This document shows positions 1 through 8,413 of a stretch of DNA of 64,000 nucleotides, in pieces. The notes below the pieces were generated by a model. That model saw only the letters and a list, made by a program, of their open reading frames with translations, was not told the DNA's origin and ran no database searches. The stretch is from Siphonodentalium dalli (taxonomy: Eukaryota; Mollusca; Scaphopoda; Gadilida; Siphonodentaliidae), in assembly GCA_032622095.1 (NCBI GenBank), contig CP136066.1, forward strand, positions 100,585,319-100,649,318, read 5' to 3'. Position 1 is the first letter of the stretch; each line of letters starts with the position of its first letter. The translations under genes and the position numbers were made by a program.

Positions 1-960
1 ATGTTACTATGCTGGAATGCATTCGAGTTGTCTATGTATTGCGTTAAAGGGATGCTGTATACCCAAATGTTGTCGTTGGTTACTTTAGTCTCTGAGTTGT
101 AGAATAAGGTAACCAGATTTCCATTATTTGAAAGTCTGTTAATTAAGAAGTAATGTTACGGATGGCAGATTAGCCGGAATGCGAAAATACCAATTGTCGT
201 TGTCGAGTAATTTTTGGACAGTTTTCAAGCAAATGTATCAAATAAATGTTATATTATATGCATACTAGTTCCATATACTCATTAAGTCATTGCATAGTCA
301 CTATCAGTGAGTGGCTTGAGTTTACGTCCAGTATCAACATCATTTTTGTATTACGTCTTGTATACGGAAATTCGTAAAACCATAGTTTTGCCACACCAAA
401 ATACCAGTTGCAACTTAATTATGGTTTATTTTACTACGGTCTTTATCACGGTGATTGGCATAGTTCTACAACTCAATTTAAAACGGCATTTGATTGGTAA
501 CGCTACGGAAATCCCTTTCACGCAGATAATCATAAACATTGTGTCCATTTGCGTATCGTCTGAAATCAGATTCAGTCAGAAAGTGTCGACATTATAAATC
601 GAATGTCATCCAGCACAGTGATTCGGAATCTGCGGACGTGATTTTCTCATCGGAAATGCCGAGGAGTTAGTAAAATGGTGGTATGTACATATAGATCCCC
701 GATTCGAGGACGTTGCCAAATATGGATAGGTTACAACACTCTTTCTGTGATGCTGCAATTTTCGCCAGGAAGAAAGATTTAACACATAATTTAAGCCGTC
801 GAATGCGATAATATTTCACGTAGTTTCCATTAGGCGGCCAACCCATTTTCCATTAGCAATATAGGAAGACGAACACAAAGATGCATTTAACACTACGCGT
901 CTGCTGTTACAGAACCATGCAAGAACCTACGTCATCAATCAAGTCTCTAACACAAAGCGG
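1..960 (+). repeat. duplicated repeat block, copy 1
   Basis: This block is nearly identical to 58766-60241, with small differences and two extra segments in the other copy. It contains a 96-codon reading frame (307-597) that recurs as 117 codons at 59188-59541. I do not think it is a gene: the frame lies in a repeat rich in ACCATAGT/ACTATGGT-like words, and the two copies end at different stops. In copy 2 the core (about 58858-59520) is bounded by inverted repeats with the word GATTCCGAATCACTGTGCT; here the left inverted repeat is cut short near base 14. Bases 655-835 are also related to the leader of the receptor gene at 52950-53157. Copy similarity stops at about 955, a few codons inside the LINE ORF1 that follows. 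Confidence 0.75.
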
Positions 961-1576
961 TTTAAACCAGTTTGGAGAGTTGATATGTAAGCAGATGGAT
1001 AATGTTGTTATTTCTATCAACGAGTCCGCGATAGAACAGAAACACAAAGACGAAAATACAGTCACCAAAAACTTGAAACAGGACAACAATAGTAATGGTA
1101 ATAGTTATATAACAGTCGACGAGTATATAGCCGACGACGACAGACGTGCAGAGCACAGAGATCGTTCTTACCGTGATACAAAACCAGATAAATACACCAA
1201 CATGTATAAATGTAATGAACATGTAAATACAAATGAAACTAAGACTCACAATGAACCAGAACATACGTCGGTAGACTCAGACAAATACTACTATATGCAC
1301 AGAAATGCGGGGCCATTGTATACCAAAAGACTATTTGTAAGCAATCTAGCAGGATGGGTGGATGCAGAAACAATCGCTGGGCATTTGTACTCTAAAAACA
1401 TTAAATTCACCGTGATCAAAATGTCCTATTATCGCAACAAAAAATATGGAGGATATTCTGCAAGGGTTAACGTAGATGAAACACAAACTGACGTGGTTAA
1501 GGGAGATCATTTCTGGCCATCACAAAATATCCACACATCTGATTGGAATCCTCCCCAGGAGAACAAGGAGTACTGA
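881..1576 (+). CDS. LINE ORF1 protein (RNA-binding-like)
   Basis: The predicted protein has 231 residues. The first 140 or so are polar and low in structure, with many N, T, K and D. From about residue 145 there is a compact domain with KRLFVSNLAGWV, then a YGGYSARVNV strand, then FWPSQNIHTSDW. That order (RRM-like first strand, aromatic strand, WP-x-x-I motif) matches the C-terminal domain of ORF1 proteins of many non-LTR elements, which bind element RNA in the cytoplasm. ORF2 follows 57 bases after the stop on the same strand, which supports the reading. The start is taken at the first ATG of the open frame; a second ATG at 917 is equally possible. The first codons are shared with the orphan copy near 60160-60241, so the true element boundary could lie inside this frame. 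Confidence 0.75.
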   Translation: MHLTLRVCCYRTMQEPTSSIKSLTQSGLNQFGELICKQMDNVVISINESAIEQKHKDENTVTKNLKQDNNSNGNSYITVDEYIADDDRRAEHRDRSYRDTKPDKYTNMYKCNEHVNTNETKTHNEPEHTSVDSDKYYYMHRNAGPLYTKRLFVSNLAGWVDAETIAGHLYSKNIKFTVIKMSYYRNKKYGGYSARVNVDETQTDVVKGDHFWPSQNIHTSDWNPPQENKEY

Positions 1577-1632
1577 AATACTGTAATTTAGTGTTTGATA
1601 GTATACAGTATATGTGTCTGACTATATAATCC

Positions 1633-3489
1633 ATGTACACATGCACCATGTTTATTGTATTGCACATTATATGCATATTGTTTGCTCATATTCATACGAC
1701 ACCACAAACTGAGAAGTGTCTCATATATCATAACACAATGCTACACCTCGCTACGTGGAATGTGTCTGGCATCAAAGGCAGTGGAGGCTACTTGTCCTCT
1801 ATGCTATCTAAGAAAGAATTTGATTTTGTTGGAATAAGCGAACATTGGTTGTCCCAACATAACGTTTGGTTTCTTAACAGAATAAGCCCGTATTACGATT
1901 GTTATGCAGTTTGTGACTTTACTCAAAGACTCCCCCTTCAAAGAGGGAGAAACAAAGGCGGTGTCGCCATTTTCTTTCACAAAAATTATGCCAACGTTGT
2001 ATCGCAGATTGAACTGAACGATGACAGGATAATTGGAATACAAGTTCAAATGGCTACTAATAATTTTACATATATATTCCAAGTTTATCTACCATCCACA
2101 ATTGAAAGTGTAGATGCATATGAGCAATATATTCAGAAAATCAGTGACCTCATTGATGTGTACGGATCACTTGGTCGGGTAATATTCATGGGAGATTTTA
2201 ACGGAAACTTTGATAAATATGACAAAAGGAATACAATATTCAAAGATTGTGTTAAAACAAAACAATATTTTTCTGCGAATCACGAACATTGTCCGACCCA
2301 GAGACTCCCAACATGTGTATCTTATAGTGGTACCGGTCAATCAATAATTGATCATTTCCTACTCCACAATAATGACAAACATCTTATTCACTCATGTGAT
2401 GTTATTGATGATGATTCTCTAGATGTTTCGAACCACAGACCATTGACGATTTCATTAGAGATACCGATAAATCAAGATATATTGAATAGTAATAGGAATA
2501 CATCTTCTCGTTTCAATTGGAAAAAACTCAAGTCTGACTTGAGTATTCTTTCAAATTATCAGACAACATTAGCAAATCGTATACCAACACTCAAATTTCG
2601 CACAGAAAACGACGTTTCTGAATCATATCAATGCATAGTCTCGGCTATCAATAATGCATCAGAAAATGCTTTGCCCCGAAAGAAATTTCATAAACATTTG
2701 AAACCATTTTGGACGCCAAATCTGAACCAACTTCACAGTGAAATGCAGGCGTACAGAGTCATATGGATAAACAATGGTAGACCGCGGCAAGTAAATAATA
2801 TTAGTTATGTGAACTATAAACACGCAAAGGCACAATTTCGCCGCGAGTACAGAAAAGGGTCAGAACAATTCATCAAGCAGCGTGACGACGAAATTGACAG
2901 AAGCGCACAATTAGATCAAGACACTTTCTTCAAATTATACAATTCAAAACGCTCTGCAACAAATCGGTCAACTCCAGAAATTGCCAATGCATGGTCTAGA
3001 TATTTTGAGAATCTGTATTCACCACTGACAAGCGAACATTTTGACACGGATCACTTTGAAAGCGTGGCAAAATTTGTAAAAGAAAAGCTAGACTCTGCAC
3101 ATAATGATCGTACTGGAACCGATGATGTTTTATTATTTCCAGTTTATATTCCAGTTAGTCGAAATGAGTTATTGCCAGTGGTGGATACTCTCAGTCGCAA
3201 TAAATCGCCCGGTTATGATAATATTTATAACGAGAATATTATATATGGCGGTGATTGTCTGCTTGATAGCCTCTGTAAATTATTCTCAGCAATATTGCGG
3301 CATGGTTATATACCTGGGGCTGCCAAACGAGGTGTCATAATCACATTACATAAAGGAGGGACGAAACCTAAACACTCGTTCGACAGCTACAGGGCCATAA
3401 CTCTAATGCCTACATTATACAAACTGCTGGAAAAAGTTTTGCAGAATCGAATCGAACTACATGCACCGCATATATTATCAGAAGAATAG
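1633..3489 (+). CDS. LINE ORF2, endonuclease and N-terminal part of reverse transcriptase
   Basis: The frame is open from 1633, but the conserved protein begins at the ATG at 1738 (LATWNVSG), so I take that as the likely start. The APE endonuclease motifs appear in order: WNVSG, ISEHWL, YLPST, GDFNGNFD, IIDHFLL and SNHRPL, holding the expected N, E, D, N and H catalytic residues. It nicks the target DNA that primes reverse transcription. The reverse transcriptase begins near 3180 with NKSPGYDNIYNENI, then ITLMPTLYKLLEKVL. The reading is cut at 3481 by the 7-kb TIR element; the last three codons shown (GAA GAA TAG) belong to that element. The protein continues at 10539. Confidence 0.93.
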   Translation: MYTCTMFIVLHIICILFAHIHTTPQTEKCLIYHNTMLHLATWNVSGIKGSGGYLSSMLSKKEFDFVGISEHWLSQHNVWFLNRISPYYDCYAVCDFTQRLPLQRGRNKGGVAIFFHKNYANVVSQIELNDDRIIGIQVQMATNNFTYIFQVYLPSTIESVDAYEQYIQKISDLIDVYGSLGRVIFMGDFNGNFDKYDKRNTIFKDCVKTKQYFSANHEHCPTQRLPTCVSYSGTGQSIIDHFLLHNNDKHLIHSCDVIDDDSLDVSNHRPLTISLEIPINQDILNSNRNTSSRFNWKKLKSDLSILSNYQTTLANRIPTLKFRTENDVSESYQCIVSAINNASENALPRKKFHKHLKPFWTPNLNQLHSEMQAYRVIWINNGRPRQVNNISYVNYKHAKAQFRREYRKGSEQFIKQRDDEIDRSAQLDQDTFFKLYNSKRSATNRSTPEIANAWSRYFENLYSPLTSEHFDTDHFESVAKFVKEKLDSAHNDRTGTDDVLLFPVYIPVSRNELLPVVDTLSRNKSPGYDNIYNENIIYGGDCLLDSLCKLFSAILRHGYIPGAAKRGVIITLHKGGTKPKHSFDSYRAITLMPTLYKLLEKVLQNRIELHAPHILSEE

Positions 3490-5838
3490 GGGCCTCCTTA
3501 CCGTCACATCTAAAAATAGAATCTTTGGGGTCTAAAATTGGTTGTGGGTGTCTCGTTCGCGTCACATCTAAAAATAGAATCTTTGGGGTCTAAAATTGGT
3601 TGTACTAAAATATTCCCAAAATATCAAAACTTCAAAAATTTATTTTTTCCAAAAAATTTCAAAATCCCAAAAAAATTTAAAACCTCAAAATTTCCAAACT
3701 TCCAAATTATCAAAACCCTCAAAATTATTTCTCTAAAAAAAAGTTTAAATAAAAAATTTATAACGAGTTTTCGGTTTCTGATAATCTCGATATTAAAAAA
3801 TGTCGAATGTTAAATTATTTGCGTGTAATATCTTTCGTAATATTTTTTGTTCAAATATTTTTCATGAAATTATTAATCGATGTTTAGAAATAGCTTTATT
3901 GGACATTGTGACCATCGATATGAATGCATACATTCCAGTGTTTTATCGGACGCAGTTCATATAATTGTCATACCTGAAAATAGACACCATTACTTTTACA
4001 TAAATAATAAAGAGCGTTTATTCTTTACACTCTCTCTATCCCATATGACAGGTGTGTATTATCGTGAATTATTGGAAGTATTGAGACTAACGGTCGAAAA
4101 TTGTAATGTGAAATTACAACCCTCCAGAATGAATTGTCATATTCGCTGTACACGCAATCACACGCGACATTGGTGGTAAAAATGTGTCTTTCACACCTTT
4201 GCTTTACCAAATGAATTATATTATTTCCCCGGTCACAGTTATATGCTATTCAGAAAACATATCGATTTAATGTCTGAACAAACGAGTTAGTATCAATTAA
4301 GGTTGATAAACTGTGTCATTCACACGATAATTAGTTAGCCAAAAAACATGCATACGTCCAGGACACTCAATTATAGAAATTGCTTTGATGACATTGTTAT
4401 AACAACATTACGTAATAACCACTTATCGCCTCACATTCATACTTACGCTTTGGACATTTTATCAGTTTATCACGTGATCACTAAATGTGGCAATCGGGTA
4501 TCCACCGATGCCTGCAATATATTATTTATAATAATTGGACTCATTGATCTCACGTGAATAATACTCTTAGTTGTTCCAATAAAATAGTTATCAAATTCGA
4601 TCACCAATAGATTTGACTGTGGAATGTAATGACCTTTTAACTTATTTATCGATCTAAAGGGACACTCATTATGAATGAATGTTAACAATACAAGCGCACG
4701 AATGAAGAGCGTTGAACATATACGAAATTACTACACGAATGAATTGAACCTTGAAATTTATATTTCACATCTTACCAACAACAGTTACAGACATAATCAT
4801 AGTATTATACTGTCTTGCATGTACACACGCTATGACATCATTAAGGACGGACAATCCACTCACGGTGTGACAACAGATACGGACATAGGCATAGTGTTAT
4901 ACAGTCTTCTATGTCCCCACGCTATGACACCATTAACGTACATTGGATGTTAGGTCTATGACTCTTGAGTATGCACCAATCAATGAGCAAATGAGCAAAA
5001 AAATGAGCAAATGAGCAAAAAAATGAGCACATGAGCAAGAAAATGAGCAAATGAGCAAGAAAATGAGCAAATGAGCAAGAAAATGAGCAAATGAGCAATA
5101 AAAATGAGCAAATGAGCAAAAAAATGAGCAAATGAGCAAAAAAATGAGCACATGAGCAAGAAAATGAGCAAATGAGCAAGAAAATGAGCAAATGAGCAAG
5201 AAAATGAGCAAATGAGCAATAAAAATGAGCAAATGAGCAAAAAAATGAGCAAATGAGCAAGAAAATGAGCAAATGAGCAATAAAATGAGCAAATGAGCAA
5301 GAAAATGAGCAAATGAGCAATAAAAATGAGCAAATGAGCAAAAAAATGAGCAAATGAGCAAGAAAATGAGCAAATGAGCAATAAAAATGAGCAAATGAGC
5401 AAAAAAATGAGCAAATGAGCAAGAAAATGAGCAAATGAGCAAGAAAATGAGCAAATGAGCAATAAAAATGAGCAAATGAGCAAATAAATGAGCAAATGAG
5501 CAAAAAAATGAGCAATAAAATGAGCAAATGAGCAATAAAAATGAGCAAATGAGCAAAAAAATGGGCATACCTGTATGTAGGCCTATCAGTGGATGAATAG
5601 TCTGCCGGAGAAGTACTGTGTAGACAGGTCTTGACGGTAAGAGAGTCAGACGAGAAGTGAAGGCTTGGCTATTAAAACATAGTAATGCGATAGCGAACAT
5701 CAAACGAGTCTGCGCACACATATCTGTCAAAAGGATACAATAGCAGTCATTGGTCAATTTATCCCCGGTGTCAGCTCAGTACCCAATCGGGACGAAGCCG
5801 AAGGTCAACTCATTTTTTTTTGCTCATTATAGTACGTC
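3481..5838 (+). repeat. left inverted arm of the 7-kb element
   Basis: The arm is matched base for base over long stretches by 8414-10530 on the other strand. It begins with a short tandem duplication (3502-3601, word TAAAAATAGAATCTTTGGGG twice), continues as AT-rich non-coding sequence, and contains the ATGAGCAA minisatellite. Short reading frames here (for example 3538-3813, 3880-4179, 4675-4953) recur inverted in the other arm and are not gene-like. Confidence 0.92.
4981..5561. repeat. ATGAGCAA minisatellite, left arm
   Basis: The unit is about 20 bases, built from two ATGAGCAA words with an A-rich spacer (AAA, AGA or ATAA variants), repeated for some 580 bases. Because the unit lacks stops on the minus strand, it produces long artefact reading frames of leucine, cysteine, serine, phenylalanine, alanine and histidine. 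The matching array in the right arm is about 230 bases shorter. Confidence 0.95.
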
Positions 5839-5882
5839 ACGTATTTTACTGTGGGGTCCGACGGCGGCGGACCCCGGCGGCG

Positions 5883-6412
5883 GTGGCGACACCGCCGCCG
5901 CAGTAAAATATCGCAATACCGCAATGCCGCCGCCGCCGCCGGCGGCGGTGAGAGCTTTCCGATGAATGGCAACAAGCCATATTTCCGACTAACTCCTGAA
6001 AAGTTACCTATAATTCTGCTGTGGTTAAGCAGTCCATTATTTAGTGCATAACTGTATCATCATGTCAGTCACCAGGTTACACATATCTATATAATAGAGT
6101 GTTCATATTGAAATCACTCATAATTGCATTGACATTTGGATAGGTAGGGGTGGCGACACCGCCGCCGCAGTAAAATATCGCAATACCGCAATGCCGCCGC
6201 CGCCGGCGGCGGTGAGAGCTTTCCGATGAATGGCAACAAGCCATATTTCCGACTAACTCCTGAAAAGTTACCTATAATTCTGCTGTGGTTAAGCAGTCCA
6301 TTATTTAGTGCATAACTGTATCATCATGTCAGTCACCAGGTTACACATATCTATATAATAGAGTGTTCATATTGAAATCACTCATAATTGCATTGACATT
6401 TGGATAGGTAGG
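5883..6412. repeat. tandem duplication with GCC-rich start
   Basis: Two copies of about 265 bases lie head to tail (5883-6149 and 6150-6412). Each begins with a GCC/GGC-rich stretch that can fold on itself (GGTGGCGACACCGCCGCC) and then continues as AT-rich sequence. The pair lies directly upstream of the zinc-finger gene, so it could hold promoter elements. That role is an inference from position only. Confidence 0.88.
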
Positions 6413-6526
6413 TTGTATTGTAGCTAATGTGATAAATTTGTATCCAGTACAAACAACAATAAGAGACGTTGTGAACGACAGCCTGAACTAGTTAACTAGT
6501 CCACCACGTTTCCCTTGTTTCTGTTC

Positions 6527-6536
6527 TATATAAATA
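6527..6536 (+). promoter_or_regulatory. TATA box of the zinc-finger gene
   Basis: TATATAAATA lies 45 bases upstream of the first ATG of the zinc-finger frame. That spacing would place transcription start near 6560 and leave a leader of about 20 bases. It is the only strong TATA-like word directly before the gene in this otherwise mixed region. Confidence 0.55.
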
Positions 6537-6580
6537 TAGGTGCATAGAAGAACGCTCGATTTCACTGATTATATAGGAAA

Positions 6581-6668
6581 ATGAAGTATCAATGTGAAGA
6601 GTGCTTAAGTGTCTATGCTTGGCAAGATAGTTTGAAGCGTCATATCAAAGTTAAACACACACCTTCAG

Positions 6669-6708
<40 letters not shown>

Positions 6709-6799
6709 GTATCATCAGCCACATCAGCCACAACAACAACAACAAATACTTATAAGAGTGATGGTTCTTCCAATAATTCGCGATAATGCACGGGTGTGA
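6581..6799 (+). CDS. C2H2 zinc-finger protein, first frame
   Basis: This frame encodes 72 residues. Residues 4-24 form one C2H2 finger (C-x2-C, twelve residues, H-x4-H; core YQCEECLSVYAW). A glutamine tract encoded by CAA/CAG repeats follows (about 6670-6709), then a second Q-rich stretch with H and P. The frame then ends in a short unrelated tail that overlaps the start of the next frame. Fingers of this type bind DNA or RNA in the nucleus. It is the only coding-like sequence inside the 7-kb element and is preceded by a TATA box. A cargo regulator or a captured host gene are both possible; I do not recognise the family. Confidence 0.65.
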
Positions 6800-7388
6800 T
6801 TTATGTGGCATTATTTTATCGACGAACTACAATCTACAAAGACATAAACAGATTAAACACGGAGTTATGTCCGAGACAAAACCAACTCTCTTCGGAGAAG
6901 ATACCGATGAATCTGACGAAGCGGGTCTAGATTCAGATGAAGATGAACGGGGAAATCTATCAGATTCAGAGGATGATACTATCGCCGGTAGTAGAACGGT
7001 ATTCGGCCGTAAGAAAGCTGCGCGATGCGTCAATGAGATGAACACATTCAAAAGTATGATGAAACGCGTCATCGATGATGTGAAAGCATTGTCTGATAAG
7101 TTTGATCAACTGATGGAAGAAGAGGGCGTGTCGGGAGAAGAGGATGATGGAAAAGCTCAGCTAGAACGCATCGACACAGAGTTTTCTCTCTTTCTCAAAA
7201 GTTACAGACGATTGATAGAATACCAGCATCGATTGAAAACATCCCGCATACATAACGCTATCATGAAGAAAATGGTCAAACTGACCAAACACGGATATAA
7301 TAATGAATGGGCTGCGGATGAAGCGATGAGAAAATTCAAGAAACTCTTAGAAGTAAATCTAACGGGCGAAGATTCAGACAATGATTAA
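6786..7388 (+). CDS. C2H2 zinc-finger protein with acidic and coiled-coil regions, second frame
   Basis: This frame encodes 200 residues. Residues 4-24 form a finger of the same spacing as in the previous frame (CDLCGIILSTNYNLQRHKQ...H). Residues 35-70 are very acidic (repeated D, E and S), and residues 80-195 are charged and helix-prone (FKSMMKRVIDDVKALSDKFD; RRLIEYQHRLKT; KFKKLLEV). The stop is followed 5 bases later by AATAAA (7394-7399), so the transcript would be unusually compact and intronless. The frame overlaps the previous one by 14 bases. Whether the two make one protein or two cannot be decided here. The acidic and helical body suggests protein contacts rather than an enzyme, and no transposase motif is present. 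Confidence 0.7.
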   Translation: MHGCDLCGIILSTNYNLQRHKQIKHGVMSETKPTLFGEDTDESDEAGLDSDEDERGNLSDSEDDTIAGSRTVFGRKKAARCVNEMNTFKSMMKRVIDDVKALSDKFDQLMEEEGVSGEEDDGKAQLERIDTEFSLFLKSYRRLIEYQHRLKTSRIHNAIMKKMVKLTKHGYNNEWAADEAMRKFKKLLEVNLTGEDSDND

Positions 7389-7393
7389 ATTTC

Positions 7394-7399
7394 AATAAA
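7394..7399 (+). terminator. poly(A) signal of the zinc-finger gene
   Basis: AATAAA lies five bases after the TAA stop of the second zinc-finger frame and is followed by AT-rich sequence and a G-rich run (7443-7455). It suits cleavage near 7415-7440. Confidence 0.6.
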
Positions 7400-7499
7400 C
7401 TTCATCAACATGTTATTCTCGTCTTCGTTATATATCTATAAGTGGGGGAGGGGGTTTCACCAATATTACATCACGTCCCTTACCGCGTGTCACTTTAAC

Positions 7500-8413
7500 A
7501 TTCCACACCGTGCGTGTATTATCCCCCTTTAATTATGTCATAGCATTGGTACATAGAAGACTGTATAACACTATGCCTATGTCTGTATCTGTTGTCACAC
7601 CGTGAGTGGATTGTCCGCCTTTAATGATGTCATAGCGTGTGTATATGCAAGACAGTATAACCCTATGATAATGCCTGTAGCTGTTGTTGGTAAGATGTGA
7701 AATATAAATTTCAAGGTTCAATTCATTCGTGTAGTAATTTTGTATATGTTCAACGCTCTTCATTCGTGCGTTTGTATTGTTAACATTCATTCATAATGAG
7801 TGTCCCTTTAGAGTGTCTTGTGTTCCTTTAAGATTCAAATACCAATATTACATCACGTCCCTTGTTTCGTGTCACTTTAACTCCTTGAGTGTATTGCCCC
7901 TTCGAATGATGTCATAGCATGGGTACATGTAAGATAGTATAACACTATGACTATGTCTGTATCTGTTGTTGGTAAGATGTGAAAATATAAATTTCAGTTC
8001 ATTCGTGTAGTAATTTCGTATATGTTCAACGCTCTTCATTCGTAAGAGTAATTACCAACTGGAAGTTGTACTATTTTTGATAAACATCGGATTTGCTCAT
8101 CAGACGATAAGCTGACAATATTTACGTATGGTCTAATTAGATTCATGCATAAATGTAAGGTAATTTTTGTTATGGTCAAGTTTTTTGTTAAGACCATGTT
8201 CTAACATAGATCGATAAATAAGTTAAAGGTCATTATATTCCACAGTCAAATCTATTGGTGATCGAATTTGATAACTATTTTATTGGAACAACTAAGAGTA
8301 TTATTTACGTGAGATAAATGAGTCCAATTATTATAAATAATAAATTGCAGGCATCGGTGGATACCCGATTGCCACATTTAGTGATCACGTGATAAACTGA
8401 TAAAATGTCCAAG
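7500..8413. repeat. partial, diverged extra copies of the right arm
   Basis: Three diverged pieces of the element's own arm lie inside its middle. Bases 7533-7810 and 7850-8045 both resemble 9080-9320, and 8208-8410 resembles 9358-9560. All have the same orientation as the right arm. Between them (8045-8205) is AT-rich sequence with nothing recognised. Confidence 0.8.

Noticed and set aside
307-597. 96-codon frame conserved in two copies as a small membrane protein
   Set aside because: Conservation comes from duplication of the whole block including non-coding flanks, and the C-terminal ends differ.
3880-4179. 99-codon frame present in both arms of the 7-kb element
   Set aside because: It is mirrored only because the arms are inverted copies; no motif, and a frame in the other strand is equally open.
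4922-5757. Long minus-strand frames of 171-274 codons rich in L, C, S, F, A and H
   Set aside because: They are translations of the ATGAGCAA minisatellite and recur in all frames and in the other arm.
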